Shown: positions 41,301 through 52,415 of the stretch, piece by piece | How positions within the stretch are numbered: position 1 is the first letter of the stretch | Layout of the letters: each line of letters begins with the position of its first letter | DNA from: UBA4615 sp044368415 | GTDB taxonomy: Bacteria > Pseudomonadota > Gammaproteobacteria > Burkholderiales > Burkholderiaceae_E | Length of the DNA stretch: 64,000 nt | NCBI GenBank assembly: GCA_044368415.1 | Contig: JBIPLJ010000002.1 | Coordinates: forward strand, 77,328 to 141,327 | Direction: 5' to 3' | Position numbers and translations under genes: made by a program | Notes under the pieces: model-generated | What the model was told of the DNA's origin: nothing | Database searches by the model: none | The model's input: the letters and a program-made list of their open reading frames with translations, nothing else

Positions 41301-42304
41301 CCGACACCCGGCCGCCTACGAGCGACGCCGCCCTGCGGACCGGGGCGCCGCGTGCGCGCCGCACGTGGCAGCGGGTCGACGGCGTGCTGCTGCTCGACAA
41401 GCCGCGTGGCCCGAGTTCGAACGACGCGCTGCAGCGCGCGCGCCGGGCCTTCTCGGCGGCCAAGGGCGGGCACGGCGGCACGCTCGATCCGATGGCGACC
41501 GGGCTGCTGCCGATCGCCTTCGGCGAGGCGACCAAGTTCCTGCACGACCTGCTCGACGCCGACAAGACGTACGAGGCGACGATGTGCCTGGGCGTCGCGA
41601 CCGACAGCGGCGACGCCGAGGGCGTTGTCATCGCCGCGCGCGAGGTGGGCTGCGACGACGCGGCGATCGCCGCAGCCTGCGCGGCGTTCGTCGGCGAGAT
41701 CGCCCAGGTTCCGCCGATGCACTCCGCGCTCAAGCGTGACGGCCGGCCGCTCTACGCCTACGCACGCGAGGGCATCACGCTCGAGCGCGAGGCCCGGACG
41801 GTGACGGTGCACGAGATCGCGCTGCTCGGCGTCGACCGGGCCGACCCGGCGCGGCCGCTCGCGACCTTGCGCGCGAGCGTCTCCAAGGGCACCTACATCC
41901 GCACGCTCGCGCAGGACATCGGCGAGCGACTCGGCTGCGGCGCCCACCTCGTGGCACTGCGCCGCACGCGGGTCGGTGCACTCGACATCGCGCAGGCGGT
42001 TGATCTCGACGCACTGGAGGCGGCCGAGCCGTCCGACCGCGCGGCCCGGCTGCGGCCCCTGGACACCCTCGTCGCCGGCCTGCCGCGCGTCGGGCTTGGG
42101 GACGCGTTGGCTGACCGTTTCATCAAGGGGCAACGAATCGTGCTGGATCATGACGACCGTGCCCCGTTGTCGCGTGCGCCCGCGGGGCCGGTGCGCGTCT
42201 ACCGTGGCGATTGCCTGCTGGGCATCGCCGATTTTGCACCGCCCGGCCTGCTCGCGCCCCAGCGCGTGCTGGCCACCGTGCCCCGCGACCGAACGAACAC
42301 ATAG
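41297..42304 (+). CDS. truB: tRNA pseudouridine(55) synthase TruB
   Basis: Forms pseudouridine 55 in the T loop of tRNAs. The 335-residue protein carries GVLLLDKPRGPSSNDAL, the catalytic GHGGTLDPMATGLLPI (Asp64), KTYEATMCLGVATDSGDAEG and the YIRTLAQDIGERLG segment. The C-terminal part is a PUA-like domain. It overlaps rbfA by 4 bp and closes the rimP operon core. typA follows after 18 bp. Confidence 0.97.
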   Translation: MTDTRPPTSDAALRTGAPRARRTWQRVDGVLLLDKPRGPSSNDALQRARRAFSAAKGGHGGTLDPMATGLLPIAFGEATKFLHDLLDADKTYEATMCLGVATDSGDAEGVVIAAREVGCDDAAIAAACAAFVGEIAQVPPMHSALKRDGRPLYAYAREGITLEREARTVTVHEIALLGVDRADPARPLATLRASVSKGTYIRTLAQDIGERLGCGAHLVALRRTRVGALDIAQAVDLDALEAAEPSDRAARLRPLDTLVAGLPRVGLGDALADRFIKGQRIVLDHDDRAPLSRAPAGPVRVYRGDCLLGIADFAPPGLLAPQRVLATVPRDRTNT

Positions 42305-42322
42305 CGCATCAGGACGCCTCCC

Positions 42323-44178
<1,856 letters not shown>

Positions 44179-44182
<4 letters not shown>

Positions 44183-44589
44183 TCGGCGGCGTGTGCCTGC
44201 GCAGGCTCGGCGCGTCCTGCGTCCTGCTGGGGCTCGGTGCGCTTGGCGGCTGCAGCGGCTCCGACAAGGTCGAGGCCGTCACGCTGCAGGCGCGCGTCGA
44301 CGTCATCGAGGCCGAGGTGAGGACGCGGATCGGTCCGGCGGCCTGTACGAGCGACGGCGAATGCCGCGTACTGCCGATGGGTGCACTCGCCTGCGGCGGG
44401 CCCTCGTCCTTCGTGCCGTACTCGATCCGCGCCACCGACGAGGGGGCGCTGCGGCGGCTGTCGGCCGATCACCAGGCGCTGTCGGCGGAGCAGTTGAGGG
44501 AGCGTGGTGCCTTAGGACCGTGCACCGTGCTGCAGGCACCGGCCACCTACTGCGAGCTGAGCGCGCCGCTGTCCTGCAAGACACGCTGA
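44179..44589 (+). CDS. Small cysteine-rich lipoprotein of unknown function
   Basis: A 136-residue protein with a lipoprotein signal peptide: hydrophobic core about residues 8-22 and lipobox L-G-G-C, with Cys25 as the predicted lipidation site. The mature part has six further cysteines (in AACTSDGECRVLP, LACGG, GPCTVL, TYCEL and LSCKT), suggesting up to three disulfides in the periplasm. I do not recognise the family. The GTG start overlaps the typA stop (GTGA), so it is coupled to a cytoplasmic translation GTPase with which it has no obvious link. Confidence 0.75.
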
Positions 44590-44702
44590 GCGTCTGGCCG
44601 GGGCGCGGGGTCTGGCCCTGGCGTCCCGGTGCCGCCGCGCTTGCTGCGCAGGCGCGACCTCAGGCACACCCGCTCGGTGGATCGACCCCGGTAGCCACGG
44701 CC

Positions 44703-45800
44703 TCAGGCCATCGCGAGCGCCGGATAGTCTGTGTAGCCGACGTCCTCGGGCCCATAGAACGTCTTCGTGTTGGCCTGCGCCAGCGGCGCGTCGAGCTCGA
44801 GCCGGCGCGCGAGATCCGGATTCGAGATGTACGGCACGCCGAAGGCGACCGCGTCGGCCGCGCCCGAGGCGAGCGCGTCGATCGCCATTTGCCGCGAGTA
44901 TTTGTTGTTCGCGACGTAGGTGCCGCGGAACGCACGGCGCGCCGCGCCGAAGTCGAAGCCGCGCGCATGGCGCTCGACGCCGGTGTTGCCCTCGATGAAA
45001 TGGATGAAGGCGATGCGCCGGGCATCGAGCGCCTCGATCAGCGCCATGTAGGTGGCCTGGGGGTTCGAATCCTGCGGACAGCTGTTGGCGTCGGTGACGG
45101 GCGACAGCCGGATGCCCACGCGATCGGCGCCGAACACCTCGATGGCCGCGTCGATGCACTCGAGCGTCAGGCGGATGCGGTTCTGCACGCTGCCGCCGTA
45201 CTCGTCGTCACGGTGGTTTACCGAGTCGCGGATGAATTGCTCGAGCAGGTAGCCGTTGGCGGAGTGCACTTCGACGCCGTCCAGGCCCGCGTCCTTCAGG
45301 ACCTGCGCCGCATTGCGCCAGGCGCCGACCATCGCGCGGACCTCCTCGGTGGCGAGCGCGCGCGCGGCGACGCGCTCGCGCTTGCCCTGCGGCCCGTGGA
45401 TCGATCCGACTGCGGTGTACCCGGACGAGGAGACCGGCAGCAGGCCGCCCGGCTGCAGGTCGGGGTGCGAGACCGCGCCTACGTGCCACATCTGCCCGAC
45501 GATCCGCCCGCCCGCGACGTGCACCGCGTCCGCGACGAGCCGCCAGCCATCGCGCTGGGCGTTCGAGTAGCAGCCCGGCGTGCGCATGTAGCCCAGGCCG
45601 CGCGGCTCGACCTGGGTGGCCTCGGACACGATGAGTCCGGCGCCTGCGCGCTGCGCGTAGTACTCGGCGTTCAGCGCCCGCGGCGCGAGCGTGTCGGCGT
45701 CCGCGCGGCAGCGGGTCAGTGGCGCCATCAGCACGCGGTTCGGGCAGTCGATCGCGCCGATGCGCAGGGGCGAGAAGAGCGAAGGGGCGGCGGCGGTCAT
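44703..45800 (-). CDS. Old yellow enzyme family alkene reductase
   Basis: An FMN-dependent ene-reductase (NemA-like) of 365 residues that reduces activated C=C bonds with NADPH. Visible segments include LFSPLRIGAIDCPNRVLMAP at the N terminus, GLIVSEATQVEPRGLGY, QMWHVGAVSH, GLDGVEVHSANGYLLEQFIR, DSVNHRDDEYGGSVQNR and VAFGVPYISNPDL. The frame runs on upstream, but ATG 45800 gives the family N terminus. A LysR-family gene lies upstream on the same strand and is a candidate regulator. Confidence 0.95.
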   Translation of the reverse strand: MTAAAPSLFSPLRIGAIDCPNRVLMAPLTRCRADADTLAPRALNAEYYAQRAGAGLIVSEATQVEPRGLGYMRTPGCYSNAQRDGWRLVADAVHVAGGRIVGQMWHVGAVSHPDLQPGGLLPVSSSGYTAVGSIHGPQGKRERVAARALATEEVRAMVGAWRNAAQVLKDAGLDGVEVHSANGYLLEQFIRDSVNHRDDEYGGSVQNRIRLTLECIDAAIEVFGADRVGIRLSPVTDANSCPQDSNPQATYMALIEALDARRIAFIHFIEGNTGVERHARGFDFGAARRAFRGTYVANNKYSRQMAIDALASGAADAVAFGVPYISNPDLARRLELDAPLAQANTKTFYGPEDVGYTDYPALAMA

Positions 45801-45943
45801 CGAGGCGGTCCAGGAGGTCGGAGGCGGGCGCGGTGGTCGCGGGCCCCGGAGGGCGCGAGCATACCGCGACCTCGCTGCGACCACGCCTGGACCACGCCTG
45901 GACCTCGCGCGGGCGCGGGAGGCCGCGCCGCGGCGCGAGCCGT

Positions 45944-46876
45944 TCAGACTGCCGACGGACGACCTGCGGGCGACCCCGACCAATACGCCGGGTTCCCGTA
46001 GGTGTGCTTCAGGTGGTCGATGAACATCCGTACCCGCAGCGGCAGGTGCCGGCGCTGCGGGAACAGCGCGTGGATCGCGTTGTCCGGCGCACGGAACGCA
46101 TCGAGCACGGTCACGAGGTGCCCGGACGCGATCTCGTCGGCCACCTCCCACATCGAGCGCCATGCCAGCCCTTGACCCGCGAGCGCCCAGGCGTGCAGGA
46201 CTGCACCGTCGTTGCACTCGAGCGGCCCGCCGACGCGCACAGGCACCACCTGGCCGTCGACGGTGAACAGCCAGCCGCGCGCCTGGCTGCCACGGGTGCC
46301 GAAGGTGAGGCAGGCATGCCGCTGCAGCGCGTCCGGATGCAGCGGCGTGCCGTGCGCGGCGAGGTAGGCGGGGCTGGCGACCACTACCCGCTCGTTGCCG
46401 GCCAGCCGGATGCCGACCAGGCTCGAGTCGTCGAGCTGGCCGATGCGCACCGCGACGTCGATGCCCTCGTTGACGATGTCGACCAGCCGGTCGGACAGGT
46501 CGAGCGACACGGTCACGTCCGGATGCGCGGCCAGGAAGGCCGGCACCAGCGGCGCGACATGGCGCCGCCCGAAGCCGGCCGGTGCGCTCACCCGCAGGTG
46601 CCCGCTCGCCTTGACGCCGCCGGCCGACACCGACGCCTCGGCGTTGTGATAGTCGTTGAGGATCCGCTGGCAGTCCTCGAGGAACGCGCTGCCCTCGAAG
46701 GTGAGCGTGAGGCGCCGGGTGGTGCGCACCAGCAGCTTCACGCCGATGCGCTCCTCCAGGCCGTCGAGCCGCCGGCCGATCACCGCAGGCGCGACACCTT
46801 CGATCTGCGCGGCCGCCGACAGGCTGCCGCGTGCCGCCACCGCGACGAAGGTCTCGATCTGCTTGAAGCGGTCCAT
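45944..46876 (-). CDS. LysR-family transcriptional regulator
   Basis: A 310-residue regulator with an N-terminal winged helix (MDRFKQIETFVAVAARGSLS; VIGRRLDGLEERIGVKLLVR) and a periplasmic-binding-protein-like effector domain (HLRVSAPAGFGRRHVAPLVP). It lies between the nucleoside transporter and ene-reductase genes, all on the minus strand. Many LysR genes of this type control a neighbouring reductase, so the ene-reductase 143 bp downstream is the best guess as target. Confidence 0.93.
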   Translation of the reverse strand: MDRFKQIETFVAVAARGSLSAAAQIEGVAPAVIGRRLDGLEERIGVKLLVRTTRRLTLTFEGSAFLEDCQRILNDYHNAEASVSAGGVKASGHLRVSAPAGFGRRHVAPLVPAFLAAHPDVTVSLDLSDRLVDIVNEGIDVAVRIGQLDDSSLVGIRLAGNERVVVASPAYLAAHGTPLHPDALQRHACLTFGTRGSQARGWLFTVDGQVVPVRVGGPLECNDGAVLHAWALAGQGLAWRSMWEVADEIASGHLVTVLDAFRAPDNAIHALFPQRRHLPLRVRMFIDHLKHTYGNPAYWSGSPAGRPSAV

Positions 46877-46889
46877 GGCGCGCGGGCCC

Positions 46890-48137
46890 TCAGGCGAGCA
46901 GGCCGACCAGCGCCGCCGTGATGCAGGTCGACAGCAGCCCGGCCGGCAGCGAGCGTGCGGCGAGCCGCGCGAGGTCGGCGCGCCGCTCGGCAGGTAGCAG
47001 GGGCGCCAGGCCGCCGACCATGATCCCGAGGCTGCCGAAGTTGGCAAAGCCGGCGAGCGCATAGGTCATCAGCAGCCGCGAGCGCGGCGACAGCGCCTCG
47101 GGCGGCAGCGCGGCGAGCTCGGCGTAGGCGACGAATTCGTTGAGCACGGTCTTCTTGCCGAGCAGCTGGCCGGCCGTGCCCGCCTCGCTCCACGGCACGC
47201 CGACCAGCCAGGCGAGCGGTGCAAACGCGACGCCGAGGAGGCGCTCGGCCGAGATCGGGGCGCCGCCGATCGCGGGCAGCAGCGCGAGGCCGGCGTTGGC
47301 CAGCGCCACCAACGCAACGAACACCACCAGCATCGCCACGATGTTGATCAGCAACTGCACGCCCTCCATGGTGCCGCGCGTGATTGCGGCGAGGGCACTC
47401 GTGTCCTCGCGGCCGAGCACGACCGGCGTGCGGTCGGGCGGCCCATCCGAGGGCACCATCACGGCGGCCACCGCGATGGCGACCGGGACCGCGGCGACTG
47501 AGGCCGCCAGCAGGCGGCCGAGCGCATCGGGCAGGATCGGCCGCAGCATCGCCGCATACAGCACCAGCACCGTGCCGGCGATCGTCGCCATGCCGCAGTT
47601 CATCACGATGAAGAGCTCGCCGCGGGTCATCCGCGCGAGCCAGGGGCGGATCACCAGTGGCCCCTCGACCATGCCGACGAAGGCGTTCGCGGCGGCCGAC
47701 ACGCCCACCGCACCGCCCACGCCGAGCGTGCGCACCAGCACCCAGGCGAAGGCGCGCACGACCGCGCTGAGCACGCCCCAGTGAAACAGCAGGGCCGAGA
47801 GCGCCGAGACCACCAGCACCAACGGCAGCACCTGCGTGCCGAGGACGAAGGCCGCGCCCGGACCGTTCGGCTCGAAGGGCAGGGGCGCGCCGCCCAGGTA
47901 CCCGAAGACGAACGACGTACCCGCGGTGGTGGCGGCCTGCAGCGCATCGAGCACGCCGTTCATCGACTCGAGCGCGCGCTGCGCACCCGGCACCCAGCGG
48001 ACTGTCGCCAGGATGGCGAGCGCCAGCAGCAGACCGCTCCACACCGGGCGCCAGGCGATGCTGGCACGCCGCTCGGACAGGACCCAGGCAATCCCGATCA
48101 TCGCCGCGATGCCGACCACTCCACCGATTGCCTGCAT
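46890..48137 (-). CDS. nupC: NupC/CNT-family nucleoside transporter
   Basis: A 415-residue concentrative nucleoside transporter of the inner membrane. It has about ten hydrophobic segments, the family motif GVSAAANAFVGMVEGPLVI, LFIVMNCGMATIAGTVL and KTVLNEFVAYAEL, and ends SLGIMVGGLAPLLP followed by a final helix. The start at 48137 (MQAIGGVVG) is chosen because it precedes the first helix; the frame extends to 48233 with an Arg/Pro-rich stretch. LysR follows 13 bp downstream. Confidence 0.93.
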   Translation of the reverse strand: MQAIGGVVGIAAMIGIAWVLSERRASIAWRPVWSGLLLALAILATVRWVPGAQRALESMNGVLDALQAATTAGTSFVFGYLGGAPLPFEPNGPGAAFVLGTQVLPLVLVVSALSALLFHWGVLSAVVRAFAWVLVRTLGVGGAVGVSAAANAFVGMVEGPLVIRPWLARMTRGELFIVMNCGMATIAGTVLVLYAAMLRPILPDALGRLLAASVAAVPVAIAVAAVMVPSDGPPDRTPVVLGREDTSALAAITRGTMEGVQLLINIVAMLVVFVALVALANAGLALLPAIGGAPISAERLLGVAFAPLAWLVGVPWSEAGTAGQLLGKKTVLNEFVAYAELAALPPEALSPRSRLLMTYALAGFANFGSLGIMVGGLAPLLPAERRADLARLAARSLPAGLLSTCITAALVGLLA

Positions 48138-48301
48138 GCGCGCCGTGCCGCCCCCGATCCGCCAGCCCGCATTGAAGCACGGCGGGCGGGCGCGGGGCGA
48201 GACGGCCGAGGGCGGCGCGCGCCGCTGCGCCACTGCGCCGCCCGTGCCGTCCGTGTCATCATCCGCTGACGCCCCCCACGGCCCGCCGCGGCCCCTCAGT
48301 C

Positions 48302-48685
48302 ATGAACCTCGAGAAGGTCGTCTTCGGCTTCTTCATCATCCTCGCCTGCACGCTGAATTTCGGCTTCTTCATCGGCGACATCGACCGCATCGATTTCCAT
48401 CATCCGGCGGAGCTGTTCTCGGCGGTGGTGGTCAACCTGATCGCGCTGGTGCTCAAATTCGGCGACCGCACCCACATCGGCGCCACCCATCTCGCCACCA
48501 GCCTCGCGGCGTGTCTGCAGCTGTTCGCCGCGGCCTTCGTATGGACATGGAGCGCCCATGTCGCGAACGATCCGATGACCCCGGCGACGATGTCGACGAT
48601 CGTCTCGCTGTCGGGCGGCGCGCTGCTCGCCAACCTGATCTCAGTCACGCTGTTGATCGGCGAGACGCTGCGCGCGAGCCGCTGA
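48302..48685 (+). CDS. Small membrane protein (DUF6394 type) upstream of a potassium channel
   Basis: A 127-residue protein with about four hydrophobic helices (residues 6-25, 38-54, 62-85, 96-121), starting MNLEKVVFGFFIILACTLNF. It contains FHHPAELFSAVVVNLIALVL and KFGDRTHIGATHLATSLAA. It resembles DUF6394 proteins, which as I recall are often found next to ion channels. It lies 27 bp before the channel gene, suggesting a shared transcript and perhaps an auxiliary subunit role. Confidence 0.75.
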   Translation: MNLEKVVFGFFIILACTLNFGFFIGDIDRIDFHHPAELFSAVVVNLIALVLKFGDRTHIGATHLATSLAACLQLFAAAFVWTWSAHVANDPMTPATMSTIVSLSGGALLANLISVTLLIGETLRASR

Positions 48686-48712
48686 GCTGCGCCGCGCGCT
48701 GGCAGCGAGCCG

Positions 48713-50608
48713 ATGGGCGACGTCCTCTTCCTGGTGCTGCGACGGCTGCGGCGACCGCTGATCACGCTGATCGTCGTCTACGCGGTCTCGGTGGCCGGTC
48801 TGGTCGCGATCCCGGGTGTCGACGGCGAGGGCCGGCCGTGGCAGATGAACTTCTTCCACGCGCTGTACGTGATGAGCTACACCGCGACGACGATCGGTTT
48901 CGGCGAGATCCCGTATGCGTTCACCGACGCTCAGCGGCTCTGGGTGACGTTCACGATCTACCTGTCGGTCATCGGCTGGGCCTACGCGCTCGGCTCGGTG
49001 TTCTCGATGTCCCAGGACCCGACCTTCCGGTCGGCCGCCGCGCGCAGCCTCTTCCTGCGCCGCGTCGCCCGCCTGCGCGAGCCGTACTGCGTCATCTGCG
49101 GCTACGGCCGTAGTGGCATGGCGATCGCGCAGGCGCTCGATGCGCTGCGGGTGCGCCTCGTGATCGTCGACACCGACGCGGCGAGGCTCGCGGCGATCGC
49201 TGTGCAGCCGTACGCGGTCGCGCCGCTGATGCTGGTGGCCGATGCGCGACGCCCCGAGGTGCTGCGCGACGCGGGCATCGCCAAGCCCGAGTGCCGGGCC
49301 GTGCTCGCGCTGACCGGCGACGACGAGGCAAACCAGTCGATAGCGATCGGCACGCGTGTGCTCGACCCGGGCACCCAGGTGATCGCACGTGTCGTCGACC
49401 CCGTCGTGTGCACCAACCTCGCCGAGTTCGGTGGCGTGCAGGTGATCAACCCGTTTCGCACCTTCGCGCGTAACGTCGGGCTCGACTTCGCCGCGCCCGA
49501 GGTGCTGCAACTCGAGGAGTGGCTGACCGGCGCGCCGGGCGCCGAGCGGCCCGAGCCGCTGAGGTTGCCGCGCGGACACTGGGTGCTGGCCGGCTACGGG
49601 CGCTTCGGGCGACCTCTGGCCGCTGCGCTCGGCGCCTCCGGCCAGTCCTGGCGCGCCTTCGATCCGCACTTCGTGCCGCCCGACGACGCCGAAGACCGTG
49701 TGCAGACCTGCGGCGGCACCGAGGGGGGCCTGGGCGACGCCGGGATCGCACACGCGGTCGGCGTGATCGCGGGAACCGATAACGACACGGTGAACCTCGC
49801 GGTCGTGAAGATGGCGCGCCGGGTCAATCCCGCGGCAGCGGTGATCGTCCGCCGCAACAAGGCGTTCAATCAGGCGCTGATCGACGCTGCCGATCCGATG
49901 CTGACCTTCGTGCAGTCCGATCTGATGGTGCACGAAGTGCTGCAGTCGCTGACCACGCCGCTGCTCGAGCGCTTCCTCGAGCTCGCCCGCCACGATCGCG
50001 CGGTGCTCGCGGTCGAGGCCTGCCGCCTGCTCGAGGCCGCGTTCGGCAACCGAGTCCCCGAGGTCTGGACCTTCGACTGCGACCCCTTGCAGCCCGGCAT
50101 CCGGCAGGCGTTGTCGGGCGAGGCCGCGCCGCTGCGCGTCGGCGAGCTGCTGCTGGATCCGCGCGATCCGGGCGTGCGGCTGCGTGCCGTGCCGCTGATG
50201 TTGTCGCGGGCCCGCGGGGCCGATAGCTCGGCCGCGCGGGCAGGCGCCGCCGATACCGCGAGGGCCTCCTACGAGGCGCGCCCGCCGCGTCTGCAGTTCC
50301 CGGGCTCACGCGCCCGCGCTGCCGACACGCCCGGTTCGGGCGTGCTCGACCGGGCCGGCACCGGCCTGCCTGAATCGGACCGTGGCATGTCGATCGCGCT
50401 CCCAGCCGAGGACACGACGCTCGCCCCGGGCGACCGCGTGCTGTTCGCGGGCACCTCCGGGGTCGAGACGCTGCAGCGCCGCTTCCTGCTCGATCCGAGT
50501 CCGATCGAGTTCGTACGGTCCGGTGTCGAGCCGGCGCGCGGCTGGCTGTTCCGCCGGCTCGCGGCGCGGGCGGGCCGTCGCGTCGCGGCGACCGGTCGGG
50601 CCCGCTAG
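48713..50608 (+). CDS. Potassium channel family protein with two TrkA-N/RCK-like domains
   Basis: A 631-residue ion channel. Two membrane helices (about 15-33 and 74-95) flank a pore loop with the selectivity filter T-I-G-F-G-E (residues 60-65), typical of two-helix K+ channels. The cytoplasmic part has two Rossmann-type RCK domains (VICGYGRSGMAIAQALDALR near 125 and WVLAGYGRFGRPLAAALG near 290), which bind nucleotides or ions to gate the pore. A low-complexity Ala/Arg insert lies near 500-550, within the last domain. The NAD-binding first motif G-Y-G-R-S-G is intact. Confidence 0.9.
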   Translation: MGDVLFLVLRRLRRPLITLIVVYAVSVAGLVAIPGVDGEGRPWQMNFFHALYVMSYTATTIGFGEIPYAFTDAQRLWVTFTIYLSVIGWAYALGSVFSMSQDPTFRSAAARSLFLRRVARLREPYCVICGYGRSGMAIAQALDALRVRLVIVDTDAARLAAIAVQPYAVAPLMLVADARRPEVLRDAGIAKPECRAVLALTGDDEANQSIAIGTRVLDPGTQVIARVVDPVVCTNLAEFGGVQVINPFRTFARNVGLDFAAPEVLQLEEWLTGAPGAERPEPLRLPRGHWVLAGYGRFGRPLAAALGASGQSWRAFDPHFVPPDDAEDRVQTCGGTEGGLGDAGIAHAVGVIAGTDNDTVNLAVVKMARRVNPAAAVIVRRNKAFNQALIDAADPMLTFVQSDLMVHEVLQSLTTPLLERFLELARHDRAVLAVEACRLLEAAFGNRVPEVWTFDCDPLQPGIRQALSGEAAPLRVGELLLDPRDPGVRLRAVPLMLSRARGADSSAARAGAADTARASYEARPPRLQFPGSRARAADTPGSGVLDRAGTGLPESDRGMSIALPAEDTTLAPGDRVLFAGTSGVETLQRRFLLDPSPIEFVRSGVEPARGWLFRRLAARAGRRVAATGRAR

Positions 50609-50630
50609 CCGGGCCGTGCGCACACCGGGC

Positions 50631-50636
50631 TATCAT
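50631..50636 (+). promoter_or_regulatory. Candidate -10 box of fadD
   Basis: TATCAT (5 of 6 bases) after CACACCGGGC, 44 bp upstream of the GTG start; no strong -35 is seen. Confidence 0.4.
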
Positions 50637-50680
50637 CCCCGGCGCGCGACACAGACCGCGCGCCTCCTGGAGGAAGACAC

Positions 50681-52378
50681 GTGGACCGCTTCTGGCTGAA
50701 GTCCTACCCCGACGGCGTGCCGGCGGACATCGATCCCGGCGCCTACCCGTCGCTCAATGCACTGATCGACGAGAGCCTCGCGCGTCACCGCTCGAAGCCC
50801 GCCTACGTCTGCATGGACCGCACGATGCGCTTCGGCGAGCTCGACGAGCGGTCGCGCGCCTTCGCCGCCTGGCTGCAGTCGCAAGGCTTCGGCCGTGGGC
50901 AGCGGATCGCCGTGATGCTGCCCAACCTGTTGCAGTTCCCGGTCGTCGTCGCCGGCGTTCTGCGTGCCGGCTGCACCGCGGTCTGCGTGAACCCGCTCTA
51001 CACGCCGCGCGAGCTCGAGCACCAGCTCGAGGACTCCGGCGCCGAGGCGATCGTCATCCTGGAGAACTTCGCCGCGACCCTGCAGCAGGTGATCGGGCGC
51101 ACCGCGGTCCGCCAGGTCGTGCTCACCTCGGTCGGCGAGATGCTCGGTCCGGTCAAGGGCCGCATAGTCGACTTCGCGATCCGGCACGTGAAGAAGATGG
51201 TGCCCGCGTTCGAGCTCGCGCATGTCACGCGTTTCAGTGAGGCGCTGGAGGCGGGCACGCGCTTGCCGTACCGCGCAATGCAGATGGCGCACGACGACCT
51301 CGCGTTCCTTCAATACACAGGCGGCACCACTGGCCTGTCGAAGGGCGCGATGCTGTCGCACCGCAACGTGGTTGCCGCGATCCTGCAGGGTGAAGCCTGG
51401 TTCCAGCCGGTCCAGGACCGCCTGCGCGAGCGCTTGGGCGAGGAGGGCGGGATGGCGCTGTGCGCGCTGCCGCTGTATCACATCTACATGCTCGCGGTGG
51501 CCTTCGGCCTGGGCATGAAGACCGGCGCCTGCCAGCTCCTCGTGCCCAATCCGCGCGACATCCCGGGGCTGATCGCAGAGCTCGCCAAGCACCCGGTGAA
51601 CACCTTCCCGGCGCTCAACACGCTGTTTAATGCGCTCGCCAACCATCCCGACTTCGCGAAGCTCGACTTCTCGCGCCTGCTGTTCGCCGGCGGCGGCGGC
51701 ATGGCCACGCAGCAGGTGGTCGCCGACAAGTGGTTGAAGGTCACCGGCGTGCCGCTCGGCGAGGGCTTCGGGCTGTCCGAGACCTGTGCGGTCGCAACGA
51801 TCAACCCGGTGACGCTGACCGAGTTCACCGGGACCGTCGGCCTGCCGGTGCCGTCCTGCGAGGTCTCGGTCCGCGACGACGACGGCAGCGAGGTGCCGAT
51901 CGGCGAGCGCGGCGAGATCTGCCTGCGCGGCCCGCAGGTGATGGTCGGCTACTGGCACCGGCCCGACGAGACCGCTCGGGCCTTCACGCCGGACGGCTTC
52001 TTCAAGACCGGCGACATCGGTGTGTTCGATGCGCGTGGCCACGTGAAGATAGTCGACCGCAAGAAGGACATGATCCTGGTCTCGGGCTTCAACGTCTTCC
52101 CGAACGAGATCGAGGACGTGGTGGCCGCCCATCCGGGCGTGCTCGAGTGTGCGGCCATCGGTGTGCCGGATGGCCACTCGGGCGAGGCGATCAAGGTCTT
52201 CGTCGTGAAGAAAGACCCCGGGCTCACCGAACGCGACGTGCAGGAGTGGTGCACGAAGCAGCTCACCGGCTACAAGAAGCCCAAGCACCTCGAGTTTCGC
52301 GCCGAGCTGCCCAAGAGCAACGTCGGCAAGATCCTGCGGCGCGAGCTGAGGCAGCCGCAGACGAAGCAGGCCGCCTGA
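50681..52378 (+). CDS. fadD: Long-chain fatty-acid-CoA ligase
   Basis: Activates fatty acids to acyl-CoA with ATP, at the inner face of the membrane. The 565-residue protein has the AMP-binding signature YTGGTTGLSKGAMLSHRN, the GEGFGLSET motif, the KTGDIGVFDARGHVKIVDRK hinge and the C-terminal lysine region KSNVGKILRREL. The GTG start is preceded by GGAGGA. Sequence order and length fit FadD-type enzymes. An SDR enzyme follows on the opposite strand. Confidence 0.94.
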   Translation: MDRFWLKSYPDGVPADIDPGAYPSLNALIDESLARHRSKPAYVCMDRTMRFGELDERSRAFAAWLQSQGFGRGQRIAVMLPNLLQFPVVVAGVLRAGCTAVCVNPLYTPRELEHQLEDSGAEAIVILENFAATLQQVIGRTAVRQVVLTSVGEMLGPVKGRIVDFAIRHVKKMVPAFELAHVTRFSEALEAGTRLPYRAMQMAHDDLAFLQYTGGTTGLSKGAMLSHRNVVAAILQGEAWFQPVQDRLRERLGEEGGMALCALPLYHIYMLAVAFGLGMKTGACQLLVPNPRDIPGLIAELAKHPVNTFPALNTLFNALANHPDFAKLDFSRLLFAGGGGMATQQVVADKWLKVTGVPLGEGFGLSETCAVATINPVTLTEFTGTVGLPVPSCEVSVRDDDGSEVPIGERGEICLRGPQVMVGYWHRPDETARAFTPDGFFKTGDIGVFDARGHVKIVDRKKDMILVSGFNVFPNEIEDVVAAHPGVLECAAIGVPDGHSGEAIKVFVVKKDPGLTERDVQEWCTKQLTGYKKPKHLEFRAELPKSNVGKILRRELRQPQTKQAA

Positions 52379-52415
52379 GCGGGGCGGCGCGCGCGACGCG
52401 CCGCCGCCGTCTCGC

